Shown: positions 7,494-16,554, counted from the first letter of the stretch. The stretch is DNA of 64,000 nucleotides from Autumnicola sp041679265 (GCF_041679265.1 NZ_JBGFSM010000012.1:62001-126000); one strand, 5' to 3'. Program-made: numbers and translations. Notes: a model not told the origin generated them from the letters alone.

Positions 7494-8585
7494 TTACGCT
7501 TTACTTTTTAGTTTTTGCTGGGCCTGAAGGTTTCTATCGATTACGTGCCCCGGCCTGGACCATTTTGGTTTTTCACCCATTGGGCGAAATTGGGAATTTT
7601 CTGCATCTATACTTTGTGGCTGCTCCTTTTTCTCAAAAGCTTTCTGCGGATTTAAACCAAGCGCCCTGAACATTTCCATATCCTCGTTTACATCGGGATT
7701 TGGCGTGGTTAATAGTTTATCCCCGGCAAAAATTGAATTTGCCCCGGCAAAAAAGCACATGGCCTGCCCTTCCCTGCTCATTTGAGTCCTACCGGCAGAT
7801 AGCCTTACCTGCGTTTCTGGCATCACAATCCTTGCCGTAGCCACCATCCTTACCATTTCCCAGATAGAAACAGGCTCCTGCTCCTCCATTGGTGTTCCTT
7901 CTACCGGCACCAGCGCATTTATTGGCACAGATTCCGGCTGCGGATTGAGTGTTGAGAGGGCCACCAGCATGCCCGCACGGTCGTTGGCACTTTCCCCCAT
8001 TCCTATAATCCCTCCGCTACAAACGGTAACATTGGTTTTACGCACATTATCTATGGTTTTTAACCTGTCTTCGTAACCCCTGGTGGAAATCACTTCCTTA
8101 TAATATTCTTCTGATGTGTCCAGGTTATGATTATAAGCGTATAAACCGGCTTCAGCTAATCGCTGGGCCTGGTTTTCTGTAAGCATTCCCAGGGTACAAC
8201 AAACTTCCATCTCCAGTTTGTTTATGGTACGTACCATTTCAAGAACATTGTCAAACTCTTCCCCGTCTTTAACATTTCTCCAGGCGGCTCCCATACAAAC
8301 ACGGGAACTGCCCGCCGCTTTTGCTCTTAAGGCCTGTGCTTTTACCTGGTTTACACTCATAAGGTCATTCCCTTCAAGATTGGTGTGATACCTGGCGGCC
8401 TGTGGGCAGTAGCCGCAATCTTCGGGACAACCTCCCGTTTTAATTGATAAAAGTGTGGAAACCTGTACGGTATTTGGATCGTGATGCTGCCTGTGAATGG
8501 TGGCTGCTTCATAAAGCAGTTCCATTAAAGGTTTGTTATAAATATCTAGAATTTCTTCCTTGGTCCAGTTGTGTTTTGTAGCCAT
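7494..8585 (-). CDS. bioB: Biotin synthase
   Basis: BioB is the radical SAM enzyme that inserts sulfur into dethiobiotin. The 4Fe-4S/SAM motif is C53-x3-C57-x2-C60 (GGCPEDCGYC). Downstream are YNHNLDTSEEYY, the cysteines of the auxiliary 2Fe-2S site (VCMGAAWRN, EVCCTLGM) and the arginine segment VRLSAGR. At 363 residues it is slightly longer than the E. coli protein because of a charged C-terminal tail. It is the last clear biotin gene of the operon, 65 bases after the ketoacyl synthase gene. Confidence 0.97.
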   Translation of the reverse strand: MATKHNWTKEEILDIYNKPLMELLYEAATIHRQHHDPNTVQVSTLLSIKTGGCPEDCGYCPQAARYHTNLEGNDLMSVNQVKAQALRAKAAGSSRVCMGAAWRNVKDGEEFDNVLEMVRTINKLEMEVCCTLGMLTENQAQRLAEAGLYAYNHNLDTSEEYYKEVISTRGYEDRLKTIDNVRKTNVTVCSGGIIGMGESANDRAGMLVALSTLNPQPESVPINALVPVEGTPMEEQEPVSIWEMVRMVATARIVMPETQVRLSAGRTQMSREGQAMCFFAGANSIFAGDKLLTTPNPDVNEDMEMFRALGLNPQKAFEKKEQPQSIDAENSQFRPMGEKPKWSRPGHVIDRNLQAQQKLKSKA

Positions 8586-8650
8586 GAAATTTAATTTGTA
8601 TTCAAAAATAACTAAAACTGAAGTTTAATAAGCCTTCCCCGGCAAAGATT

Positions 8651-9808
8651 TTAAGCTTTACTAAGTAAAACAGAAACAGCATTGCCTCCAAATCCCACCG
8701 CATTTACCAGAATATGTTCCAGTTTTTGCGGATTTTTACTGAAATTTGAAAAAGGCACAGGAATAAACTGCTGGTTCTGAAGCATTAAAACAGCAAGCTC
8801 CATACTCAAGACTCCAGAAGCGCCAAAGGTATGGCCAAGCTTCCATTTATTCGAAGTAATCGCGGGAATTTTATCACCAAATACTGCCTTTACAGCATTA
8901 ACTTCAGCTAAATCTCCCTTTATAGTTCCCGGAGCATGAGTAACCACAACATCAATTTGTTCCGGATCTCTATTTTCAAGGGCCATTTTCATTGACTTCT
9001 GAAGACATTCCCCTTCCACAGAAATAGATACGCTATGCTTCAGCTTTTCAGTCGCGTAACCTATTCCTGCAATTTTAGCAATAGCATTTTCAGCTCCCCC
9101 GGATTCCATACATATAATGCCGGCTCCTTCCCCAAGAACCATGGAATTTCTGGATTTCTCCATATTAAGGGCCTGGCAGGGATAATCCAGATCTTCTGAA
9201 GCATAAATCTTCATGGCCTGCATTTGTGAGATCGTGAAAGGAGTAAGAGGGGCTTCGCTACCGCCCACCAAAAATTTTTCCGTAAACCCGGCATGCATCC
9301 ACGCAATCCCGTTTAATACAGCGTGGAGCCCGGTAGAACAGGTGACACTGTGGGAAAATTGCGGGCCGCTAGCCTCCAGGTCCTGCCCCACCCAGGAAGA
9401 AATATTTCCTAAAGTGGTGGTTGGGGAAGCAAGGGTTTCAGCTTTGCCATTTTCAAGAAAAGATGCATGGTATTTTTCAAACAACCCGGTGGCACCACGG
9501 GAACTGCCAATATTAATCCCTATATTTTTATCGTTTTGCCAGCCGGCTTTCTTCACCGCCTGCCTTGCAGCGAAAATTGCGAATAATACCGAGTCATCCA
9601 CATACCTAAAATTAGCATTTTCAGTCCTTAACCTCTCAACTTCATCTTTTGATTTCTGCGGAAGGAAACCCGCGTAGGCTTCATTTCTTTCAAAATTTCC
9701 TTTTTTTAGGCAGTGTTCAGGGCGTAGGTAATTTTGCCATATTTCTTCTGAAGTTTCCCCCAATGCAGAAACCGAACCGATGGAAGTAATGGAAACAGGA
9801 TTTTTCAA
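8651..9808 (-). CDS. FabF-like beta-ketoacyl synthase in the biotin operon
   Basis: A thiolase-fold condensing enzyme of 385 residues, a little shorter than FabF. The catalytic triad is complete: Cys157 (SVTCSTGLHAV), His291 (VVTHAPGT) and His326 (KWKLGHTFGASG), with the conserved Lys323 and the C-terminal GFGG turn. It should perform decarboxylative Claisen condensation on ACP- or CoA-bound acyl chains. Its place between a SET-domain gene and bioB, in an operon lacking bioC, bioH, bioG and bioW, suggests that it makes or extends the pimeloyl precursor. It is KAS I/II-like rather than KAS III-like, so it is not an obvious BioZ. The role is inference; the enzyme family is firm. Confidence 0.9.
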   Translation of the reverse strand: MKNPVSITSIGSVSALGETSEEIWQNYLRPEHCLKKGNFERNEAYAGFLPQKSKDEVERLRTENANFRYVDDSVLFAIFAARQAVKKAGWQNDKNIGINIGSSRGATGLFEKYHASFLENGKAETLASPTTTLGNISSWVGQDLEASGPQFSHSVTCSTGLHAVLNGIAWMHAGFTEKFLVGGSEAPLTPFTISQMQAMKIYASEDLDYPCQALNMEKSRNSMVLGEGAGIICMESGGAENAIAKIAGIGYATEKLKHSVSISVEGECLQKSMKMALENRDPEQIDVVVTHAPGTIKGDLAEVNAVKAVFGDKIPAITSNKWKLGHTFGASGVLSMELAVLMLQNQQFIPVPFSNFSKNPQKLEHILVNAVGFGGNAVSVLLSKA

Positions 9809-9896
9809 AGCGGTAATTTTTCAGCAAAAATAAGCCCTGCTGAAGCTTCTGCTAAATTTTAGCCAATAAATTTTAATAAGAAATAATTACAGGCGG

Positions 9897-10484
9897 CTAA
9901 TCTTCATTATAGTAACAATGTAGAATAGATTTCATTTCTTTCCGGCCTTCCAGTACCATTTCTATCTCCTGCTGCACTTCCGCAGAAATCAAAGATTGCA
10001 GAGGCTGGCTTACGTTCTTAATATGCTCAAAAGCTTCCTGCAGCTGCTCATCCCACTGCGGATGAAATTTTTCCAGGTCGTTGGGATAAACCACTTTTCT
10101 TTCGGTATGCTCATCCTTAGCCTCAAAAGCTTCGGTTACATTTAAATATCCGTAATCATCGGTAAGCTCTTCTCCTTCCTGTATATCGCGCACGGCAATT
10201 TCAAAATCATAAGCCGTGGAAAGGCAGTTGGAGCGAAAACTGTGATTGACATATTTTGAAGTATCCCAACACAGGACAAAATTTCCCTTATTGTTCCTAA
10301 AGGTGTATTTGTCTATCATCTGTTTGGCAAATTCACTCATTTTCTCCACCTCTGCCGGGGTATAAATCTGGTCCAGCTCATCCTGTACCCAGGTAATGGT
10401 GCCTTTTGGAAGGCGTTTTAAAGCCACTACTCCATAACCAATTTCTTCACTTATAAAACGGATTTCCGTGTCCGGGTGCATCAT
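9897..10484 (-). CDS. SET-domain protein in the biotin operon
   Basis: The 195-residue protein shows the SET signatures: GYGVVALKRLPKGTI near residues 16-30, the Asn80-His81-Ser82 motif with Asn86 (YVNHSFRSNC), and ELTDDYGYL at 107-114 with the conserved tyrosine. SET domains bind S-adenosylmethionine and usually methylate protein lysines. The C-terminal third is helical, Glu-rich and unlike a post-SET zinc site. It lies between bioA and the ketoacyl synthase with 83- and 88-base gaps. Its substrate is unknown. A role in protecting a carboxylate (as BioC does) or in modifying a biotin enzyme or carrier are two possibilities, neither shown by the sequence. Confidence 0.88.
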   Translation of the reverse strand: MMHPDTEIRFISEEIGYGVVALKRLPKGTITWVQDELDQIYTPAEVEKMSEFAKQMIDKYTFRNNKGNFVLCWDTSKYVNHSFRSNCLSTAYDFEIAVRDIQEGEELTDDYGYLNVTEAFEAKDEHTERKVVYPNDLEKFHPQWDEQLQEAFEHIKNVSQPLQSLISAEVQQEIEMVLEGRKEMKSILHCYYNED

Positions 10485-10567
10485 AATTTCAGGATTTTTC
10501 TTTTAAAAGTCGCAAATAAATAAATGCGAACGCAAAGAATTTTCAATCCCGAACGTTAAATTTTCAG

Positions 10568-11863
10568 CTAAAACTTTTCAAGTGCAGCTTCTATACTGCT
10601 ATATATTTTCTCCAGCTCTTTATCTGTAGTTATAAAAGGCGGCAGGATGTAGATGGTATTTCCCAGCGGGCGAAGAAAAATTCCACTATCCATAAAATGC
10701 TTAAACAGCTTATTTCTTATGTTGCCGTAACGTTCCATTTCAACATTAAGATCAAAAGCATAGATTACTCCCAGCTGTCTCGTATTGGTGACCTTTGGAT
10801 GATTTTTTATCTTATCGTGAAAATCCCGGTGAGAGTTGGTAATTCTCTTTATATCTGCCTGTATTTCTTCGGAAAGCAATAAGTGCACTCCAGCCAAAGC
10901 CGCTGCACATGCCAAAGGGTTGGCCGAATAAGTGTGCCCATGAAAAAGGCCTTTCCCAATATCGTCTGAATAAAAAGCATCGTAAATTTTTTGAGTACAG
11001 GAAGTTAAGCCCATTGGCAGCAAACCGGCAGTAAGGGCTTTGGACATGCAAATAATATCAGGCTTGGTTTCCAGGTAATCTGAAGCGAAATATTTACCGG
11101 TTTTGCCAAAGCCGGTCATTACCTCATCTGCCACGCAAATAATTTCATTTTCCTTACAGATTTCGAGAATACGCTCCAGGCCTTCGGCATCATGCATTTT
11201 CATGGCCGCCGCTCCCTGCACCAAAGGTTCGTAGATAAAACCGGCAATTTTGTAATCTGATATCAGCTTTTTTAATTTCCGGATAACTTCCGCGTTATTT
11301 TCTCCCGTAGGCACGGGAATACGCACCACGGCAATAAAATGATCTTCGAACGCGCCATTATACACCGAAAGGCCCGAGACAGACATGGCGCCAAATGTGT
11401 CGCCGTGGAAGCCTTCTTCAAAAGCCAGCATCACCTTGCGATCATTTCCCAGGTTGTGGTGGTATTGCAAGGCCATTTTTATCCCAATTTCGGTTGCCGT
11501 GGAACCGTTATCATTAAAAAACAACTTCTGCTGGTTCTTAGGCAAAATCTGCATTAAAGCTTCTGAAAGTTCCACCGCAGGCCCATGGGTAAATCCGCTA
11601 AACACCACCTGGTCCAGCGTTTTCATTTGTTCCGCAACCTTTGTGGTGATATATTCATTACAATGCCCGTAAATACAGGTGTACCAGGAGGCAATCCCGT
11701 CTATATATTCCCTGCCGTCCTCACCATACAAAACCGCTCCTTTGGCTTTAGTAATCGCCAGCATCTCCGGAGAAATTTTGTGCTGGGTAAGCGGGTGCCA
11801 AAGGTGTTTTTTATCCCTTTCTGAAAGGGTTTGCTGCTGGGTACTTTGTTTAAAATCTGACAT
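10568..11863 (-). CDS. bioA: Adenosylmethionine-8-amino-7-oxononanoate aminotransferase
   Basis: BioA converts KAPA to DAPA using SAM as amino donor. The 431-residue class III aminotransferase has HLWHPLTQH near its N-terminus, the PLP-binding segment NDNGSTATEIGIKM, VADEVMTGFGKTGK and the Schiff-base Lys275 in MSKALTAGLLPMG. Those are BioA-type rather than generic omega-aminotransferase features. It follows bioD by 74 bases. Confidence 0.96.
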   Translation of the reverse strand: MSDFKQSTQQQTLSERDKKHLWHPLTQHKISPEMLAITKAKGAVLYGEDGREYIDGIASWYTCIYGHCNEYITTKVAEQMKTLDQVVFSGFTHGPAVELSEALMQILPKNQQKLFFNDNGSTATEIGIKMALQYHHNLGNDRKVMLAFEEGFHGDTFGAMSVSGLSVYNGAFEDHFIAVVRIPVPTGENNAEVIRKLKKLISDYKIAGFIYEPLVQGAAAMKMHDAEGLERILEICKENEIICVADEVMTGFGKTGKYFASDYLETKPDIICMSKALTAGLLPMGLTSCTQKIYDAFYSDDIGKGLFHGHTYSANPLACAAALAGVHLLLSEEIQADIKRITNSHRDFHDKIKNHPKVTNTRQLGVIYAFDLNVEMERYGNIRNKLFKHFMDSGIFLRPLGNTIYILPPFITTDKELEKIYSSIEAALEKF

Positions 11864-11937
11864 TTATTTTCTTTTACCTGTTAGGCCACACATCATATAG
11901 AAAGCTTTGAGGCCTTTTTTAATTAAGAATAAGCCTT

Positions 11938-12561
11938 CTAGGAAATTTGAAGTTTGCTCCTGAAAATTTCAGCATATTCTGAAACCACGTTCTTATCAAA
12001 ATAAGGTTCCTGCTCAATTCTTCCCAAAATTGGCTCTTTACCCATTTTCTTTATAATTTCTTCAGAAGAAGGATGTTCTTCCCCGCTAAAAATTATCCCA
12101 AAGCATTCCAATCCCCGGCTCTTCAGGGTTTCCAGGCTCAAAAGTGTATGATTAATGCTCCCAAGATAATGCCGGGAAACCAGGATTACTTTATATTCGG
12201 GTTTGATTAAATCTAAAATGGTTTCTTCATCATTAATGGGCACCAGCAGCCCTCCCGCGCCTTCAACCACCAGGTGGTTTTCCGTCTCAGGTTCCTTAAT
12301 TTTTGCTACGGAAACTTCAACATTATCAATTTTGGCCGCGGCATGCGGGCTCATGGGCGTATGAAGCGCAAAAGCATTAGGATGAAAAACGGTTTTTTTA
12401 TTGCTGATAAGCTTTTCGATTTTATGAGTATCGGAATTTGCCAAATCTCCCGCCTGTATTGGCTTCCAGTAATCGGCTTCCAGGGCTTCGGTCACAATGG
12501 CTGAAATTGTGGTTTTCCCTACCTCAGTTCCTATTCCGGTAATAAAATATTTATTTTTCAT
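11938..12561 (-). CDS. bioD: Dethiobiotin synthetase
   Basis: BioD closes the ureido ring of dethiobiotin with CO2 and ATP. The 207-residue P-loop protein starts with the Walker motif GTEVGKTT at residues 10-17, then YWKPIQAG and the VVEGAGGLLVPI segment typical of the family. It begins two bases after the bioF stop codon, so translation is probably coupled. Confidence 0.96.
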   Translation of the reverse strand: MKNKYFITGIGTEVGKTTISAIVTEALEADYWKPIQAGDLANSDTHKIEKLISNKKTVFHPNAFALHTPMSPHAAAKIDNVEVSVAKIKEPETENHLVVEGAGGLLVPINDEETILDLIKPEYKVILVSRHYLGSINHTLLSLETLKSRGLECFGIIFSGEEHPSSEEIIKKMGKEPILGRIEQEPYFDKNVVSEYAEIFRSKLQIS

Positions 12562-12563
12562 GT

Positions 12564-13706
12564 TTAAATAGTATTCGATAAAATTTCCAGGACCTTTTCT
12601 ATTTCTTCTTCTGAATTAAATGAATGCAGGCAAATACGCAGCCGTTCCTTTCCTTCAGGCACCGTTGGGAACATTATTGGTTTTATGAAAAATCCTTCCT
12701 GCTGAAGTTTTTCTGAAGCTGCTTTCACTTCAGCATTGCCCGGGATAACACAAGACTGGATTGCGGAGTCACTTGCTATAAATGATGTTTCCAAATTGTG
12801 CTTTTTTACCTGTTCTTTAAAAAATTTAATATTCCCTTTTAATTGCTTCAGTTGAAGCTTGGCTTCGTCCAGATATTGATAAGCAGCCAGAATAGTGGCA
12901 ACCGTATGTGGCGGCAGGGCAGTGGTAAAAATAAAGCTGCGGGCAAAATTTACGAGATAGTCCTTTAACTTCCTGCTGCCTAAAATTGCTGCACCGTGGC
13001 AGCCCATGGCCTTTCCAAAAGTATGTATTCTTGCAAAAATTTGTTCTTCCAGTGCCATCTGCTGCAACAGTCCTTCTCCATTTTCACCAAAAACACCGGT
13101 AGAATGTGCTTCATCCACGATAAGGAAAAGATTATTTTCCGAAGAAAATTCAGCCAGGGCGGCAAGATTGGGTGCATCGCCATCCATAGAAAAAATGGAT
13201 TCCGTAACTATATAAATTTCACCATTATCGGGCTTTACCTTTTTCAGCCTGGCTTTTAAACTTTCCAGGTCATTATGCCTAAAATTGAAAGACCGGGCGT
13301 TGCTCATTTTTATCCCGTCCCTTATGGATGCATGTACCAGCTCATCATAAAATATCACATCCCCTCGTTGCGGCACTGCCGAAAAAAAGCCAATATTGGC
13401 ATCATAACCGGAGTTGAAAATCAGTGCGGCTTCAGCATGATGAAATTTTTTCAAAAAATCTTCAGCTAGCTCATACAGCAGATGATTTCCGGAAAGCAGC
13501 CGGGAACCGGTGGCCCCGTTTTGAACAAGGTTATTTTGTTTTAAAATTTCTGCCGCCTTCCTAAAAATTTCTTCAGAATAAGAAAATCCCAGATAGTCAT
13601 TGGAAGAAAAATCTATAAGATCCTGCTTTTTTATAAGGGCTCTAAAAGACGAATGCTCTTTTCTGCTCTCAAGCCTATGTGCTAATTTTGAAGGAAACCG
13701 GGACAT
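12564..13706 (-). CDS. bioF: 8-amino-7-oxononanoate synthase
   Basis: BioF condenses pimeloyl thioester with alanine. This 380-residue alpha-oxoamine synthase has FSSNDYLGF, the glycine-rich GATGSRLLSGNH, VDEAHSTGVFG and the PLP Lys232 in HTFGKAMGCHG. It is the first gene of the biotin operon. A TAATTTTG box ends only four bases before its ATG, so its transcript may be leaderless. I found no BirA-type GTTAAC palindrome in the upstream spacer. Confidence 0.95.
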   Translation of the reverse strand: MSRFPSKLAHRLESRKEHSSFRALIKKQDLIDFSSNDYLGFSYSEEIFRKAAEILKQNNLVQNGATGSRLLSGNHLLYELAEDFLKKFHHAEAALIFNSGYDANIGFFSAVPQRGDVIFYDELVHASIRDGIKMSNARSFNFRHNDLESLKARLKKVKPDNGEIYIVTESIFSMDGDAPNLAALAEFSSENNLFLIVDEAHSTGVFGENGEGLLQQMALEEQIFARIHTFGKAMGCHGAAILGSRKLKDYLVNFARSFIFTTALPPHTVATILAAYQYLDEAKLQLKQLKGNIKFFKEQVKKHNLETSFIASDSAIQSCVIPGNAEVKAASEKLQQEGFFIKPIMFPTVPEGKERLRICLHSFNSEEEIEKVLEILSNTI

Positions 13707-13710
13707 ACCG

Positions 13711-13718
13711 CAAAATTA
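13711..13718 (-). promoter_or_regulatory. Candidate -7 element of the biotin operon
   Basis: The minus strand reads TAATTTTG, matching TAnnTTTG, four bases before the bioF ATG. No TTG sits at the expected -33 spacing. The rest of the 175-base spacer to mrpG (13719-13881) shows neither a gene nor a clear terminator. Confidence 0.4.
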
Positions 13719-13881
13719 CAACTTTTGAATATGCTGAAGATATGGATTGGCAGGAATTTAAAGAAGGTGTTGGCTTTTGAGAAGCGCCGGACAAAAGTGA
13801 CATGAAACGGGCCTGAAGGGAGTTTTAAAAATTGGGAATAGCCTGAAAATAATAAGACTCTCCGGAAAAAGAAAAGATATA

Positions 13882-14286
13882 CTACTTGTCCTCCATTTTG
13901 GTATGATCAATATTATCTTCAGGAGTATCATCGATCTCGCTTTTTAATACATGTGAATTTTTTTGATATTTCCCCCTAAGATCATCCATTACCGAGTTTT
14001 TCCACAGTTTTATTCCTATAAAATATGAGGCCCTGCCAATTAAGTGTGCACTAACAGGCGCGGTTAGAAAAATGAAGATCACAATCACCTGTGACCTGGA
14101 AGTGGTAGAGAGGTCGTTAAAATGAAGGGCTACGGCTATTAAAAGCAGTCCCACCCCAAGCGTGGCTGCTTTGGTGGTTACAGAAATACGCAGGTAAGTA
14201 TCTGGCATTCTTACCAGCCCCACGGCGGCAAGCAACACGAACAGTGCTCCAAAAGTTACAATTATGGCAATTATAGTAGAACTCAT
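13882..14286 (-). CDS. mrpG: Mrp sodium/proton antiporter subunit G
   Basis: A small subunit of the multi-subunit Na+/H+ antiporter, 134 residues. It has three membrane segments and the family phrase GLVRMPDTYLRI, followed by TKAATLGVGLL. A hydrophilic acidic tail of about 40 residues extends beyond the usual end. It overlaps mrpF by four bases and ends the operon. Confidence 0.92.
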   Translation of the reverse strand: MSSTIIAIIVTFGALFVLLAAVGLVRMPDTYLRISVTTKAATLGVGLLLIAVALHFNDLSTTSRSQVIVIFIFLTAPVSAHLIGRASYFIGIKLWKNSVMDDLRGKYQKNSHVLKSEIDDTPEDNIDHTKMEDK

Positions 14287-14555
14287 TTTCTATTTCTTTT
14301 TTCTAAATAATAAGATAAGGCCACTGTGCTTAAAAAGGCAATTAATGCCAGGATCATGGCTACATCTAAAAGTGCTGATTTCCCAGAGAGGATGCTGTAA
14401 ACACTTATGATCCCTATACCGGTGGTAATTAAAAGATCCAGCGCAATAACCTTGTCTGCAATATTGGGCCCTTTTAAAAAGCGATAAACAATGAGAATTA
14501 TCGCCACCATTAAAACAGGTAAAATGATGTAATATAAATATTCGTTTAGCGTCAT
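14283..14555 (-). CDS. mrpF: Mrp sodium/proton antiporter subunit F
   Basis: A 90-residue protein with three membrane helices and the MrpF signature RFLKGPNIADKVIALDLL. It overlaps both neighbours by four bases (ATGA type), which implies coupled translation in the Mrp complex. Length is normal. Confidence 0.92.
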   Translation of the reverse strand: MTLNEYLYYIILPVLMVAIILIVYRFLKGPNIADKVIALDLLITTGIGIISVYSILSGKSALLDVAMILALIAFLSTVALSYYLEKRNRK

Positions 14556-15028
14556 CTTAAAATTTCCAAAATCCGTTTTTCAAAACCATTTTTTATGCTG
14601 TCAATAAACTCCTGCCGGTCATTTATATACATGGCATGCACGTAAAGTACCTTCCTGTCATTCGAAACATCAAGGCTTAGCGTCCCCGGTGTTAGAGAGA
14701 TTAAGTTTGCCAGCAAAGTTATCCCAATATTGGATTTTACGTCCAGCGGAATTTTAACAATCCCTGGTTTCATTCTATAATGAGGGGTAATTACCTCGTA
14801 TGCCACCTGCAGGTTTGCCTTTATTAATTCATAAAAGAAGTATAAAATAAAAACAATAATCCGTGGAACAATGGTAAAATATTTCGCGGTACCTGAGCCT
14901 CTCGTAATTACCCTAAGTATAATAAAACTAAGCACAAAGCCAAACAGGTAATTGGCGAAATTAAAATTTCCCGTTAACGCCACCCAAACCAGGGTGAGCA
15001 GTAAATTTGATACAAACCTGTTCTTCAT
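14552..15028 (-). CDS. mrpE: Mrp sodium/proton antiporter subunit E
   Basis: The 158-residue MrpE has an N-terminal membrane pair and the conserved FYELIKANLQVAYEVITP, then the ISLTPGTLSLDV segment. MrpE is required for assembly or activity of the antiporter. It overlaps mrpF by four bases and follows mrpD by 11. Confidence 0.92.
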   Translation of the reverse strand: MKNRFVSNLLLTLVWVALTGNFNFANYLFGFVLSFIILRVITRGSGTAKYFTIVPRIIVFILYFFYELIKANLQVAYEVITPHYRMKPGIVKIPLDVKSNIGITLLANLISLTPGTLSLDVSNDRKVLYVHAMYINDRQEFIDSIKNGFEKRILEILR

Positions 15029-15039
15029 TCTTCAATTAT

Positions 15040-16554
15040 TTACATCCCGCCATGCAGGACGGCATCTATATATTGATTGCTGTTTATTAACTCATCTGCA
15101 ATCCTGGAAGACAGCAGCTGGATGTGTTCTGCTCCAAAACCAATATATAAGGAGACAAGGCTTAAAAAAATGACAGGGGCAATAAACTGCACTTTTCTAA
15201 GGGTACTTATATCGCTAAAATATTCAAAGCTGGAATGCCTTGGGCGCTCTACAGCTGTTTTCCAGAACACCTCGGCCCACAATTTCGCGATAATCACCAA
15301 GGTAATAAAACTGGCAAAAATGATTGCAGCTATTGTCCAGTAGTTTTCTCCCGTAAATCCTGCCTGGATTAAAGAAATCTTGGGCCAAAATCCTGAAAGT
15401 GGGGGAATTCCAACCAGGGAAAATAATGGAATAAACAGCAGTAAACTTAATTTTGGATACTGTGCATAAAACCCTCCTAAAACTTTCATACTATTAGAAG
15501 CTTTAATTTTATAAAGGATTCCGCTAAGCATAAATAAATTTGTCTTTACCACAATATCGTGTATAAGATAAAAAACCGCCCCGGCCACGGCTACCTCGGT
15601 AAACATTCCAAGCCCCGCAATCATATATCCAATATGGCAGATAATTAGATAGGAGAAAAGCTTTCTTACATTATTTTGTACCAGCGCCCCTAAACCTCCA
15701 CTAATTAAGGTGAAAATTGCCACGGCAATAAGGATCTGGTCCAGGAAAACATCGCCCACAAAAATCAGTGTAAAAACGCGTATTAGCGCGTACACCCCAA
15801 CTTTAGTAAGCAACCCTCCAAAAATAGAGGACACGGCAGAGGGCGGGGTATGGTAGGATGCGGGCAGCCAGAAATAAAGTGGAAAAACCGCGGCTTTAAT
15901 CCCAAATCCTATCAGGAACAAAATTGCGGTTACCTCAACCAGGCCACGGTTTTGCACTGCGGCTACCTTCCCTGCAAGATCGGCCATGTTCAGGCTTCCG
16001 GTTAATCCGTACAGCACGGCTATGGCCGTAAGAAATATGATGGATGCAAGAATATTAAGCGTAAAATATTTTACAGCACCTTCCAGCTGAGCTTTTTCGC
16101 CGCCAATGGTGATTAGCACAAAAGAACTAATGATGATAATTTCAAACCAAACATAAAGGTTAAAAATATCCCCTGTTAAAAATGCCCCGTTAAGCCCGAG
16201 CAATAAAAAATGAAATATGGGAAAATAGCCAAACCGCAACCTGTCCGGGATTACAGAGCCCGAGGAGAAAACAGAAACCGCAAGGCCGGAGATTGCAGTG
16301 AGCAATACCAGGGTTGCTGAAAAGGTATCTGCAGCAAAGGTGATCCCAAAGGGTGCATCCCAGTTTCCTGCCTGTACCGAATAAATTCCGTTCTGCCAGA
16401 TTTCAGAAAAAATATAAATGGTAAGCGCCAGATTTACGCTACTCCCAAGGATACTGATAATGCGTTGCGCATTAATCCTGTTCCAAAAAAACATCAGGAT
16501 AATGGCAAGCAGAATTTGCAAAAAAAGAGGATATATAATTATTTGCTGTGTCAT
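15040..16554 (-). CDS. mrpD: Mrp sodium/proton antiporter subunit D
   Basis: A 504-residue homologue of complex I subunits NuoN/NuoM with about 14 membrane helices. The proton-channel signature is visible around YHTPPSAVSSIFGGLLTKVG, and FEIIIISSFVLI carries the conserved membrane Glu. It forms one of the two antiporter-like channels with MrpA. It overlaps mrpC by four bases. Confidence 0.93.
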   Translation of the reverse strand: MTQQIIIYPLFLQILLAIILMFFWNRINAQRIISILGSSVNLALTIYIFSEIWQNGIYSVQAGNWDAPFGITFAADTFSATLVLLTAISGLAVSVFSSGSVIPDRLRFGYFPIFHFLLLGLNGAFLTGDIFNLYVWFEIIIISSFVLITIGGEKAQLEGAVKYFTLNILASIIFLTAIAVLYGLTGSLNMADLAGKVAAVQNRGLVEVTAILFLIGFGIKAAVFPLYFWLPASYHTPPSAVSSIFGGLLTKVGVYALIRVFTLIFVGDVFLDQILIAVAIFTLISGGLGALVQNNVRKLFSYLIICHIGYMIAGLGMFTEVAVAGAVFYLIHDIVVKTNLFMLSGILYKIKASNSMKVLGGFYAQYPKLSLLLFIPLFSLVGIPPLSGFWPKISLIQAGFTGENYWTIAAIIFASFITLVIIAKLWAEVFWKTAVERPRHSSFEYFSDISTLRKVQFIAPVIFLSLVSLYIGFGAEHIQLLSSRIADELINSNQYIDAVLHGGM

